NCBI RefSeq assembly: GCF_035982055.1
Contig: NZ_CP108427.1
Span: forward strand, 4,711,001 to 4,775,000
Direction of reading: 5' to 3'
From: Streptomyces sp. NBC_01288
GTDB lineage: Bacteria; Actinomycetota; Actinomycetes; Streptomycetales; Streptomycetaceae
DNA: 64,000 nt
Shown here: piece after piece, positions 24,361 to 32,364 of the stretch
Layout: every line of letters begins with the position of its first letter
Position numbering within the stretch: the stretch's first letter is position 1
Translations under genes and position numbers: made by a program
The notes under the pieces: model-generated
What the model was told of the DNA's origin: nothing
Seen by the model: only the letters and a program-made list of their open reading frames with translations
Databases searched by the model: none

Positions 24361-26097
24361 ATGGCTAAGCGTTATATCGATCAGTTCATATGGGGCTATC
24401 AAGATATTTTTCGAAGTGCCCTGGATACCGAGATTGGTTTAGTTTTCAAGGCAATCGGATTCAGCGGTAACCCAAAGACAATACTGGTTGGATTTGAAGT
24501 CTCCGGCCAACATGAGTACAGCATTTGTATCGAACAAGGTGAGGTTCGATATAAGCCATCAGACCTTGAAGACGTACAGCAGTTGGCGGATCAGAAGTAC
24601 GCCGCCAACTCGGACAGCAACTCCTTTCACAGTGATCCTCGGATGAATGACAGTTTCCATGCTGGGCTAAAGAATCGAATGAGGGCCGAAGCTCTCGAAG
24701 AAACCTTATCCGCATTGCCTGGCGAAGAAGATAGAGTGTTCTTCGCTGGTGATGCGATCCGCGTTGATGATTATGCTGTACACATCGTCATCAGTGTTGA
24801 TCGGCAAGCTGTTGCTGCTGTGCCGCGGATTTCTACAGTCAAGCGGGATCGATTTAAAATTCACCCGTCACTGTTCCATGCCGTCACTTCGGAGGCACTA
24901 GGACTAGCTAGACGCTCGCTATATCTCCCTGATGCTGGGGCTGACCTTCGGGTTCTTGGCGCTAGCCCGGGAGAAGTGGTACGTTCCGCCACCGAATCCA
25001 TGATGCATGCCCTGCTGTATTGCGTCGGATATTTGTTCGGTAGTGACGCTCACTTGTTGATGAACAGCCTTTCCACGTTGCCGTACGAAGGACGTGAAGG
25101 CTCTGGGCGGCTAGTGCTTGCCAAGTCAGACAACTCGGCAATCAAAGTAATGGTGAGTCTCAGCCGGCCGATGAGCGCTCGAAATATGTTGGGTGTCCGC
25201 AAAATCTTGGAGGCCAGTGGAACGACAGCAGATGTTCTGTTCGACGGTGAGCAAGTCTACGGCCTAGGGAGTATCAAGCCTGAGTATGACGCAACGACCG
25301 AGTCTGTTTTCGTTGTAACTTTTGTGTCTCGTGGCGTATGGGAGCTTTCTCATGCTGGTGTCGCCCTCCTTGCTGTCCGCGACGGAATTCCCAGTTTGCC
25401 GATGTATGTATTGGACGAAGATTACTTCATCGACCTGACAGAGCGGCTGTTTCCGCAAGGAGACAAGGATCTTCTACTTGAGGCAGCTCGTGCCGCTGGA
25501 CAACACAGGCACGGAGCAATGTTGGTAATCTCCGCCGATGCGGCAGAAGAGGCGCAAAGACTATCCCCACAATGTTGGTCGGTAGCGCCTGCGCGTCTTG
25601 CTCCAGAGTTGATTACACAGCTCACAAACATGGACGGTGCCGTTCTTTTGAATCCGAGCGGTCAGTGCCATGCAATCGGGGTAATCCTCGACGGCGCAGC
25701 TCGCGGCGAGGGAGATCCAGCCCGTGGTAGCCGACTCAACAATGCCGTGAGGTATCTGGGAAACGATTCGCCACCAGCTATCGTCGTGGTGTATAGCGCA
25801 GATGGCGGCATTGACATCCTGCCTCACATGCCGCAACGCGTGCGCAAAGAGGACGTCGAGAAGGCTGTATCCAATTTTCTTAAACTGGCAACTAACCGGC
25901 CGCCAGATTTCGAAAGCACCTATCGCGCCTGGGATGTTATCAAGTCGCTCACATTCTACCTATCTCAAGCGCAATGTGATTCATTGAATCAAGCGCGAGA
26001 TGAACTGGAGGAGTGGCGAATGGAGAACAATGGAATGCAGGTTGGCGAAGTTCGATTGAAACCCAATTCTGCAATGAATGATACATATTGGTTTTAG
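24361..26097 (+). CDS. DisA_N/DAC-like domain protein, fourth gene of the CBASS-like operon
   Basis: A 578-residue soluble protein. Residues ~375-490 carry a diadenylate-cyclase-like (DisA_N) domain: RHGAMLVI, then MDGAVLL with the DGA motif at 425-427, CHAIGVILDG, GDPARGSRLNNAVRYL, and a closing strand IVVVYSADGGIDILP. The second catalytic motif, RHR in active DACs, reads Arg458-Leu-Asn, so this may be a nucleotide sensor (DACNV-type families) rather than a cyclase. The N-terminal ~370 residues are unfamiliar mixed alpha/beta. Eleven bp after Cap15 on the same strand, so co-transcribed. Its inferred role is sensing or tuning cyclic-nucleotide signalling during phage attack. Confidence 0.72.
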   Translation: MAKRYIDQFIWGYQDIFRSALDTEIGLVFKAIGFSGNPKTILVGFEVSGQHEYSICIEQGEVRYKPSDLEDVQQLADQKYAANSDSNSFHSDPRMNDSFHAGLKNRMRAEALEETLSALPGEEDRVFFAGDAIRVDDYAVHIVISVDRQAVAAVPRISTVKRDRFKIHPSLFHAVTSEALGLARRSLYLPDAGADLRVLGASPGEVVRSATESMMHALLYCVGYLFGSDAHLLMNSLSTLPYEGREGSGRLVLAKSDNSAIKVMVSLSRPMSARNMLGVRKILEASGTTADVLFDGEQVYGLGSIKPEYDATTESVFVVTFVSRGVWELSHAGVALLAVRDGIPSLPMYVLDEDYFIDLTERLFPQGDKDLLLEAARAAGQHRHGAMLVISADAAEEAQRLSPQCWSVAPARLAPELITQLTNMDGAVLLNPSGQCHAIGVILDGAARGEGDPARGSRLNNAVRYLGNDSPPAIVVVYSADGGIDILPHMPQRVRKEDVEKAVSNFLKLATNRPPDFESTYRAWDVIKSLTFYLSQAQCDSLNQARDELEEWRMENNGMQVGEVRLKPNSAMNDTYWF

Positions 26098-26129
26098 GTG
26101 CTACGCTGCGCCGAACTATTGACAACACC

Positions 26130-26810
26130 CTAGAGCTTCATCAACTGCGGGATAAGCTCCCCGATCAAGACCACCCACACCATCTCCTGTTGCTCCTCGG
26201 GCAGTGTTCGCAAGATGCGTCCAATCTCGTTCTTCCGCACCTGCTGACACACCACAAACACCACGTACGGGAAGAACTCCGCATCACTCACCTGCACCGC
26301 GCGCCAGTACCCGGCGACCTTCTCTCGGATACGCACAGGGGCTTCCGTACCGAGGTCGATCTCTAGGAAGTAGCTACTGCTGCGCTGCTGCCCTGGAAAA
26401 TCCAGCGAGACGAACAAATCCGCCCGCACCACCGGAGGAACCGGCAACTCAACGTCCCAGCGCTTCACGGTGAGGACACCCGCCTTCTCGGCTCGCCGCA
26501 GATCCAGGTAGGTGTCCGCAATCATGAGGGCGTGGTTACTGACGTTGGGAGACGGTCGCCCCTCGACGTCCAGGAGGAGACGACCAGCACGGCCGAGCTG
26601 GTACACGAACGCCCCAGCCCCGCCCTTGTCGCCAGTGGCACGACGACCTACCCGCGACAGGTAGCCGAGTCGCACCAACCGACCAAGTACCTTGTCCGGC
26701 ACCGAATGCGACCTATCCGCGAACAGCAGCTCCGTAAGGTGCGTCGAAGCAAGCTGCCCAAAGGTGCGCGTGAGCTTGAGAACGTCGTAGTCGCGATGGG
26801 TCAGTTCCAC
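26130..26810 (-). CDS. Replication-relaxation family protein, module B
   Basis: A 226-residue homologue of the 18,904 gene product. Winged-helix part: RDYDVLKLTRTFGQLASTHL, then KVLGRLVRLGYLSRV. C-terminal part: PVVRADLFVSL and YFLEIDLGTEAPVRIREKV, with the D and ExD positions, then FPYVVFVV. GTG at 26810 is chosen because GGAGGAA lies 5 nt upstream. It is the last gene of the minus-strand transfer operon and lies convergent with the DAC-like gene, 32 bp away. Confidence 0.75.
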   Translation of the reverse strand: MELTHRDYDVLKLTRTFGQLASTHLTELLFADRSHSVPDKVLGRLVRLGYLSRVGRRATGDKGGAGAFVYQLGRAGRLLLDVEGRPSPNVSNHALMIADTYLDLRRAEKAGVLTVKRWDVELPVPPVVRADLFVSLDFPGQQRSSSYFLEIDLGTEAPVRIREKVAGYWRAVQVSDAEFFPYVVFVVCQQVRKNEIGRILRTLPEEQQEMVWVVLIGELIPQLMKL

Positions 26811-26915
26811 GGTGGTTCCTCCGCCCTGATAGGTCACGGTGTTCTTGCTGGTCAGACCAGCTACGGGTACAGGGGTAGACCTACGGTCGGCCTACTCCTG
26901 CCCTACGGGGTTCGC

Positions 26916-27167
26916 CTACGTCTCCAGACCTTGAATTCGTTCGCGCCAGACTTCGGCGGTCCGCGTCGCGGCGTCGCACTGGTGCTTCATGGCGGCAGCC
27001 CACACGTTGGTCTCGTGCTCGATCATCCCTTCAAGGAGCGGGTCGTCTCCGATGCGTCGACCAAGACGCTCCGCCACGGCTTCGACATCGCTCAGCACGT
27101 TTTCGAGGTACTCAATGCTGCGCCCGACGTAGGCCAGTTCCGACAGCAAGTTCTGTACGCTACGCAT
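26916..27167 (-). CDS. Small coiled-coil protein of the transfer operon
   Basis: An 83-residue, largely helical protein (SVQNLLSELAYVGRSIEYLENVL, then DVEAVAERLGRRIG) with no membrane segment. GAGGAG lies 8 nt before ATG 27167, and the start overlaps the 3' end of the coupling ATPase gene by 8 bp, so translation is coupled. The family is not recognised. Its position between the ATPase and the replication-relaxation gene suggests an adaptor or dimerisation role in transfer. Confidence 0.65.
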   Translation of the reverse strand: MRSVQNLLSELAYVGRSIEYLENVLSDVEAVAERLGRRIGDDPLLEGMIEHETNVWAAAMKHQCDAATRTAEVWRERIQGLET

Positions 27168-29346
27168 CGCTTGAACTCCTCGGTCCACCGAAGCGCGGTC
27201 GACGGGTAGATGCTGCCGGGGCCGGCTGACCGCCGCGCCGCTGCTTAATCTCCTCGTTCACTGCTGCCGCGGAGCGGCCGTAAGTCGCCCTCGATCGGCG
27301 CCGCACTTCATCCGCAGAGCCGGTTGCATCAACAGGTGGGAGAGTCACGCCAGTTACTGGTGAACTCACCCCATCGCTCGTGGCGAGGCGCATCAGCACC
27401 TCGAAACGGCGTTGGTTCAGGAAGTCTTCTTCGGTGACGCTGCGGCCGAACTGCCGTGCAAAAGAACGGGCTTCGTCCGCCGAGGTCTGGAACACCACCG
27501 TCGAGCGCGCGTTGTTCTGGGTGGCGTCCTGGAGTTCGCGGGTGAGCTGTCCGAGGAACTGATGCGCCACCGTCATCGCGAGGCCGAGCGAACGGGCCTG
27601 GGCGAACATGTCGGCGGGCGCGATCGGCAGGTTGATGAAGTCCTGGAACTCATCGAGGTACAGCATCGTGGGTTGAGCCGGATTAGCCGCACCTGCCTGC
27701 ACCACGCTCCAGACAGCATTGAGGAGGAGCGAGCCCAGCAGTCCGGCCGTGTCCTTCCCCTCCGTCGCCCGACCGAGGTTCACGAGCAGGATCTTGTTTC
27801 CCCGGATCACGTCGCGTAGGTCGATCGTGCTGGCGCTCTGCCCGATGATGTTCCGGATCGACGGCCGGTTGTTGAGCTGCCAGATCCGATCCATGAGCGG
27901 CTGGAAGTGCGAAGCGCGCATCCGGTCATCTATTCCAGCCCACCACGCCGCCAAGTCCTCGATATGGGCGACCCCACGAACCAGGTTCTTCGAGAACTCC
28001 ACCTGATCCGCCCTGGGCACCGCCAGCGGCCCGATATCCGCGAACGTCATGGGCGAGGAGATCCCGGCGCTCATCATGAGCGTCAGGATCAGGTGATAGA
28101 ACCCTTGGCGTACCCGCACACCCCGGGCGTCCTGCGGATACAGATGATCGAACAGTCTCTGGATGTCCGCCGCCACCACGAAAGGGCTGCCCTGCAAGAT
28201 GTTGAAGCCGACCGGATAGTCGGTGTCTCCCACGTCCAGGAGTACGACGTCATGAACCCGGTGTTCCGGCACCCGGTCGAGTACCGCCTTGAACAAGTCC
28301 CCCTTGCTCTCGATGAGCACCACCCCGCGACCGGCGTTCATGTCCTGCGCGATGAGGTTGGTAAGAAGCGCCGTCTTCCCGCTGCCGGTTGGCCCGACGA
28401 CTTGCAGGTGCCAGGTGGACTCCTCGGGAGACAGAGCGAGCAGCCGTTCATTGCCGGGGAAGTTGGACCGCGCGAGTACCCGGCCGGTCCGGGGAATCGC
28501 TCCCGTGGCGACCAACTGACGCGTCCGGCTTGCAGGCAGCCCCGCGACATACGGGTTCCCGATCGGCCAGGCCAGCAACCCCACCAACTCCGACGCAGCC
28601 AGTACGGCCGGAAATACCGTGGGCACGGTGGCCTGGTGGACGCGCTCGACCACCTTGCGCGAGGACACAAGCCGTCGCTTCAAGTGGTTGTCGGCTCCCC
28701 CGACACTGGCGAGGCTGGATCGAAGTTGTACAAGCAACTGGTCCGCACGCGCGGAAGCGTTGGCCTTCACCGCCACCCGCAGCACCCCGAGGAAGTTGGG
28801 TTCCGCGAGCTTCGCCCTGCGGTCGGCGACCAAGTCCCGGTCCACCCTGCCGCCCAGGAGCCGCCCCATAGAACCGGGGGTCATCCCCTCAGCCGGCGCC
28901 TGCGGTAGGCGCTCACGAATTGCCGGGGAAACTACCCACTGGAGAAGCAGCGCTTCACCTCGGCCGAGTGCCTGCATGTTCGTGAGCACGCTCGCCGACA
29001 AGGACTCCGCGTCCATCCCGCCGAGGCTGCGGCGTGGGTTCGTCTGACCAAGCTCCACCGCGGTTGTCCATGAGTGGCGGCGTTCTTCGGCCGCCGCCGG
29101 CTGAGCGGTAGAACCGGGCAACATAGAGCGGAACTGACTGACGACGAAGTGCGCCGTTTCCTCGGGTACCTGAAGCCGGTACGTGATCCCCCGCTCAGTT
29201 GCCTCCACCTCCATCACGATGGACGACACGCCCAGTAGGCGACGGGGGCCGCTGGTGAGTGTGCCGCTGACCGCACGCAGCCACGTCGCCACCTGGTCAG
29301 CCTTCATGTCGGCGGGGAACGTCAGGTCGTAGGTCTCGCGCTTCAT
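27160..29346 (-). CDS. VirD4/FtsK-like coupling ATPase, module B
   Basis: A 728-residue homologue of the 16,575 gene product along its whole length. Walker A is GPTGSGKTALL, the Walker B region is MLYLDEFQDFINL, and the following motif is FAQARSLGLAMTVAHQFLGQL. ATG 29346 (MKRETYDLTFPAD) is chosen because the sequence upstream encodes a separate 52-residue membrane peptide ending 11 bp before it. The N-terminal ~300 residues form a beta-rich soluble domain. The operon contains small single- and double-TM proteins that could supply the missing membrane anchor. Confidence 0.82.
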   Translation of the reverse strand: MKRETYDLTFPADMKADQVATWLRAVSGTLTSGPRRLLGVSSIVMEVEATERGITYRLQVPEETAHFVVSQFRSMLPGSTAQPAAAEERRHSWTTAVELGQTNPRRSLGGMDAESLSASVLTNMQALGRGEALLLQWVVSPAIRERLPQAPAEGMTPGSMGRLLGGRVDRDLVADRRAKLAEPNFLGVLRVAVKANASARADQLLVQLRSSLASVGGADNHLKRRLVSSRKVVERVHQATVPTVFPAVLAASELVGLLAWPIGNPYVAGLPASRTRQLVATGAIPRTGRVLARSNFPGNERLLALSPEESTWHLQVVGPTGSGKTALLTNLIAQDMNAGRGVVLIESKGDLFKAVLDRVPEHRVHDVVLLDVGDTDYPVGFNILQGSPFVVAADIQRLFDHLYPQDARGVRVRQGFYHLILTLMMSAGISSPMTFADIGPLAVPRADQVEFSKNLVRGVAHIEDLAAWWAGIDDRMRASHFQPLMDRIWQLNNRPSIRNIIGQSASTIDLRDVIRGNKILLVNLGRATEGKDTAGLLGSLLLNAVWSVVQAGAANPAQPTMLYLDEFQDFINLPIAPADMFAQARSLGLAMTVAHQFLGQLTRELQDATQNNARSTVVFQTSADEARSFARQFGRSVTEEDFLNQRRFEVLMRLATSDGVSSPVTGVTLPPVDATGSADEVRRRSRATYGRSAAAVNEEIKQRRGGQPAPAASTRRPRFGGPRSSSDA

Positions 29347-29357
29347 AGACACGGCCG

Positions 29358-29516
29358 TCACCACTTGGTCATGCGGTAGTAGATGAAGCCGAGCACCAAC
29401 ACGATGGCGAGTCCACTCACGAGGTACGGCACCAACGGGGCAATTGCCCACCACACCGCTCTGACGGCGATCGCGCCAAGGAGCAGCGTCACCAACACAC
29501 TTCGGGCCTTTCTCAC
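29358..29516 (-). CDS. 52-residue two-TM protein before the coupling ATPase
   Basis: A short reading frame from GTG 29516 (VRKARSVLVTLLLGAIAV) to TGA 29358, with GGAGGG 4 nt upstream of the start. Two hydrophobic segments are separated by VWWAIAPLVPYL, and the end is basic (YYRMTKW). It ends 11 bp before the ATPase start. Small two-TM proteins in this position often anchor coupling ATPases that lack their own membrane segments; this is inference. The 29,517-29,701 stretch upstream has an open frame but no convincing start, so I leave it uncalled. Confidence 0.6.
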   Translation of the reverse strand: MRKARSVLVTLLLGAIAVRAVWWAIAPLVPYLVSGLAIVLVLGFIYYRMTKW

Positions 29517-29701
29517 GACACCCTCCGAGGGGTAGATGCCGACGACCGACGCGCTCGGCCGGCGGGGATGAAGAACGGATGGACCAATAGCGCGGCCCCC
29601 TCCTCGTCATCACGGCGTATAAGGTGACGATGGCCAAGCATTCTTGGCTGTCTTCCTCTACAGGCGTGAAGTCGATGACAATGAGGGGGCCGGAGAGCTG
29701 C

Positions 29702-29899
29702 TTACTGGCGCTGCTCTTCCTCGATCTGACGGGCAATGCGATTGGCCGCCTCATCGTCGTACATGCCGTACCGGATGGCCGTCTCGATCCTCTGGTCACG
29801 CTGGTACCGGATGATCCGAGGAGCCACATGCTTGTTGAGCCACTTGACGATGCGGTACAGCCCGAAGGCCAGGACCGCCAGAATGATGAACCCGGTCAT
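29702..29899 (-). CDS. Single-TM small protein of the transfer operon
   Basis: A 65-residue protein: an N-terminal membrane helix (MTGFIILAVLAFGLYRIVKWL) and a charged cytoplasmic tail ending ANRIARQIEEEQRQ. The start overlaps the stop of the preceding gene by 4 bp (ATGA). It is likely part of the membrane platform of the transfer machinery. The family is not recognised. Confidence 0.65.
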   Translation of the reverse strand: MTGFIILAVLAFGLYRIVKWLNKHVAPRIIRYQRDQRIETAIRYGMYDDEAANRIARQIEEEQRQ

Positions 29900-30132
29900 C
29901 GGTAATCCCCTCCCATGAGGTTGCGGCCGAAAGCGTCCTCTTCGGTCGTGATCTCTTCCTCGGTGACGATCCGTTCTTCCGTGTTGATGATGTGGACGAT
30001 CCGCCGCCTGATGTGCGTGCGACGCTGCCGGGCCTGGCCGTCCTCTCGCAGGCGCCTCGCCAACTCGACACCCACCCCGTACGCGTGGCTACGTGGGTCG
30101 TAGGGACTTACGGCCTCGATCTCCCGCTCCAT
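29896..30132 (-). CDS. First gene of the minus-strand transfer operon, 78 residues
   Basis: A small, highly charged protein (MEREIEAVSPYDPRSHAYG, then RRLREDG, RRTHIRRRIVHI, and the acidic EERIVTEEEITTEED). AAGGAG lies 6 nt before ATG 30132; a GTG five codons upstream is possible. It overlaps the next gene by 4 bp. The gene is divergent from the TetR-like gene at 30,256, with a palindrome between them. The family is not recognised. Confidence 0.65.
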   Translation of the reverse strand: MEREIEAVSPYDPRSHAYGVGVELARRLREDGQARQRRTHIRRRIVHIINTEERIVTEEEITTEEDAFGRNLMGGDYR

Positions 30133-30212
30133 GAACCTCTCCTTCACCTCCGAGCCGACCAGGCGGCTAGCTCGATGGGTTCAAGATGACAGATCAGTCG
30201 GTTGGACACAAG

Positions 30213-30225
30213 GGTCACTGTGACC
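30213..30225. promoter_or_regulatory. Palindromic operator in the divergent promoter region
   Basis: GGTCAC-T-GTGACC, perfect 6-1-6 symmetry, lies between the minus-strand transfer operon and the plus-strand TetR-like gene. It is the natural place for autoregulation and control of transfer. Confidence 0.6.
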
Positions 30226-30255
30226 GATGCTTCCGCGATCATCTAGACTGGCGTC

Positions 30256-31059
30256 ATGACCGAGGAAGCGTGGAGCTACCGCCAGCGAGCCGCCGAGACG
30301 AAGCGCAAGCGCACTTGGGAGCAGGTCATCAGTGGGACGCTCGCGCTCTACGGTGAGCTGCCCGAGGGCGACTTCACTCGGGACGAGATTGCTAAGGCTT
30401 CTGGGGTTGGCGTAGCAACAGTGCACAACCACTTCAGAACAAAATATGGAGTGTTGAGTCGTGTGTATCAACGGCTGCTATCACCAGCGGTCGAATGGCT
30501 CAAATGCGAACTGCATCCACCGCGAGCCGCAGACGACAAAGATCCGCTCCGAGCATCAGCAAGATATGTGGACGCCCTAATCGGCTACATCTATCTTGTA
30601 GTCAAGACCAGTGACGATCACCGTGCACTTACGTCATCCATGGTTCGTTCGTATTTTGAGGCTCAGTCTGAGCAAACGGAACGATTTCGACTTGCCGACT
30701 ATGACCAGTTGAGCCTTGCGGAAACGATTAACCGTGGAATCAATGCGATTCTGACGGGGATGCTCATGCAGAACGTCTTCGAAAAAGAGAAGGTAGGCCA
30801 CTTTGAGTTCTTCTTCGAAGATCCCGATGTAATGAGTTCCTACCATGCGCGAGCAATTCTGCTCACCGTCTATCATTCTCTCTCTGGGGTTAACGACGAT
30901 GGCATGCCAGCTCGCGTGACCGAACAAGTCGGTAAGCTGCTACTTTCTGGCATCGGCGTTAGCGTCAGTAAAGATGTTATTCTCCAGCGCATCCCGTCTG
31001 CCATCCAGAAGGCCAACCTTTGGTACGACAAGAAAAAGCGATCTGGGTGGTTGGATTAG
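30256..31059 (+). CDS. TetR-like regulator 1
   Basis: A 267-residue protein with a TetR-type N-terminal helix-turn-helix: ELPEGDFTRDEIAKASGVGVATVHNHFRTKYGVLSRVY, where the recognition helix is VGVATVHNHF. The C-terminal ligand/dimer domain is longer than average and the last part carries AIQKANLWYDKKKRSGW. It is divergent from the transfer operon with the 30,213-30,225 palindrome between, so it probably represses that operon and itself. Confidence 0.8.
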   Translation: MTEEAWSYRQRAAETKRKRTWEQVISGTLALYGELPEGDFTRDEIAKASGVGVATVHNHFRTKYGVLSRVYQRLLSPAVEWLKCELHPPRAADDKDPLRASARYVDALIGYIYLVVKTSDDHRALTSSMVRSYFEAQSEQTERFRLADYDQLSLAETINRGINAILTGMLMQNVFEKEKVGHFEFFFEDPDVMSSYHARAILLTVYHSLSGVNDDGMPARVTEQVGKLLLSGIGVSVSKDVILQRIPSAIQKANLWYDKKKRSGWLD

Positions 31060-31087
31060 GACCTACCCGACAGCTGTACCCATCTTG

Positions 31088-31115
31088 CAGATATTGACCA
31101 ATTGTCCAATATCTG
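31088..31115. promoter_or_regulatory. 28-bp near-perfect palindrome
   Basis: CAGATATTG and CAATATCTG arms flank a symmetric centre (CAATTG), so 24 of 28 positions are palindromic. It is followed at once by TATAAAT, a plausible -10 region for the downstream regulator. It could be an operator, or part of a terminator for the upstream gene. Confidence 0.55.
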
Positions 31116-31130
31116 TTATAAATACACATA

Positions 31131-31143
31131 GATTACTGTAATC
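31131..31143. promoter_or_regulatory. 6-1-6 palindrome upstream of TetR-like regulator 2
   Basis: GATTAC-T-GTAATC has the same 13-bp architecture as the 30,213 site and shares the core ACTGT. It lies 93 bp before the start of the second regulator. Confidence 0.5.
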
Positions 31144-31235
31144 GGTAATTGCCCCCTCTCCTTTTCGGGTCAAGCGTCCCGTCAACTAGCTCGTAGTTGC
31201 TGGCACGCCTGACCCGAAGCCTTAAGGAGAGAAGT

Positions 31236-31838
31236 GTGTCAACAGACGAGTCCGGCTCACGCAAGCGTGCCGCTGCTACCAAGCGCGAGCGCACCAACAG
31301 AGTGATTCTGGCCGCTGCGAGAACCTTGTTCGATCAGTATGGTTACCACGGTGTGAAGCGTGACGACGTCGCCAAATTGGCTCGCGTCGGCACCGCAACG
31401 ATCTTCAGTCACTACCCGACGAAGCAAGCGTTGGCGATTGCGGCCTACGCACCGTCAGTTCTGAGGCTCATGGCGGACATGGAGAAGCGACTTCCCATCA
31501 TGACGTCGCCCGAGCCATATTTCACGACATTCATCTGGAATCTGGCTGTATGCCTGGCCCAACAACCGGCGATGGCTGTCGCACTTCTTCCTCTAAGCCG
31601 TGACTCTCGTAGCCACAGCGAGGGCGACGAAGCAACGCACGTCCTGAGCTTCCGTGACCTCGCGGAGTTTATCGGCAAGCTGCTGATGCGTTGCACCGAT
31701 GCGCATGCCCAGGACAGTGCCACCCTGGTGAATGACATCGCCGACTTCGCTCTGTCTGGGCTCCTGACGTGGATCGTGCAGCACCCGGAACGTCCCGGGA
31801 AAGACGCTGCCGACCTCATGCTCGCCCACCTTCTGTAG
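31236..31838 (+). CDS. TetR-like regulator 2
   Basis: A 200-residue TetR family protein. The N-terminal DNA-binding domain is complete: RVILAAARTLFDQYGYHGVKRDDVAKLARVGTATIFSHYPTKQALA. GTG 31236 is chosen because AAGGAG lies 6 nt upstream. The C-terminal ligand domain is of normal size. A good terminator follows. Confidence 0.88.
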   Translation: MSTDESGSRKRAAATKRERTNRVILAAARTLFDQYGYHGVKRDDVAKLARVGTATIFSHYPTKQALAIAAYAPSVLRLMADMEKRLPIMTSPEPYFTTFIWNLAVCLAQQPAMAVALLPLSRDSRSHSEGDEATHVLSFRDLAEFIGKLLMRCTDAHAQDSATLVNDIADFALSGLLTWIVQHPERPGKDAADLMLAHLL

Positions 31839-31872
31839 ACATCCACCAACCACCCCGCACCCTCAACGAGAG

Positions 31873-31910
31873 CACCCCGCTGCCCGTTAAGGCTGGCGGG
31901 GTGTTTCTCA
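31873..31910 (+). terminator. Terminator after TetR-like regulator 2
   Basis: CACCCCGC and GCGGGGTG form a perfect 8-bp stem, followed by TTTCTCATTT. Confidence 0.85.
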
Positions 31911-31952
31911 TTTCTGGGGTGTGTAGTTAGAACGAGCCCATCAAGAGGCAGC

Positions 31953-31972
31953 GGCCGACCTGTGCTAGGTCG
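31953..31972 (-). repeat. Recurring 3' motif, copy A
   Basis: Plus-strand text GGCCGACCTGTGCTAGGTCG, 18 of 20 identical to copy C. It lies 54 bp after the stop of the minus-strand Lsr2-like gene. CGACCT/AGGTCG forms a small hairpin. Confidence 0.6.
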
Positions 31973-32025
31973 ACGCAACCCAAGACTCCAACTGCATCGG
32001 CGACCTTGCGGTGAGCCTGTGAGCG

Positions 32026-32364
32026 CTAGGCGGCCTTTGCCTTCGAGTACGCCTCTTTGATCTCCGCCGGAACGCGGCCACGGTCGTTCACGTCGTAGCC
32101 GTTCTCTTTGGCCCACGCACGGATCAGAGCGGTGTCACCACTTGCAGCTGCCGACTGAGTTGCACCTCCACGCCTGCCGCCGCGAGCCTGGCTCAGCTTC
32201 CTACTCTTGTCGACGTACGCAGCCAGCACCTTGCGCAGCTTGGCCGCGTTCTTCTCGTTCAAGTCGATCTCGTAGGTCTTGCCGTCAAGGCCGAACACGA
32301 CCGTCTCGGAAGCCTCGGACCCGTCGAGGTCATCAAGCAGTTGAATAATGGTTTGCTGTGCCAT
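32026..32364 (-). CDS. Lsr2-like nucleoid protein
   Basis: A 112-residue Lsr2 family protein. The N-terminal dimerisation part is MAQQTIIQLLDDLDG with VFGLDGKTYEIDLNEKNAAKLRKVL. The C-terminal DNA-binding part has the AT-hook-like RGGRR motif, then IRAWAKENGYDVNDRGRVPAEIKEAY. Lsr2 proteins bind AT-rich DNA and silence foreign genes in actinobacteria. A copy on the element may silence its own cargo, or modulate the host protein by mixed dimers. ATG 32364 is chosen by homology; an upstream ATG at 32400 would add 12 unlikely residues. Confidence 0.9.
   Translation of the reverse strand: MAQQTIIQLLDDLDGSEASETVVFGLDGKTYEIDLNEKNAAKLRKVLAAYVDKSRKLSQARGGRRGGATQSAAASGDTALIRAWAKENGYDVNDRGRVPAEIKEAYSKAKAA

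Noticed and set aside
29517..29701. Additional small gene between the two small membrane genes
   Set aside because: The open frame has no start codon with a ribosome site, and a 24-codon TTG-started alternative is too weak to call.
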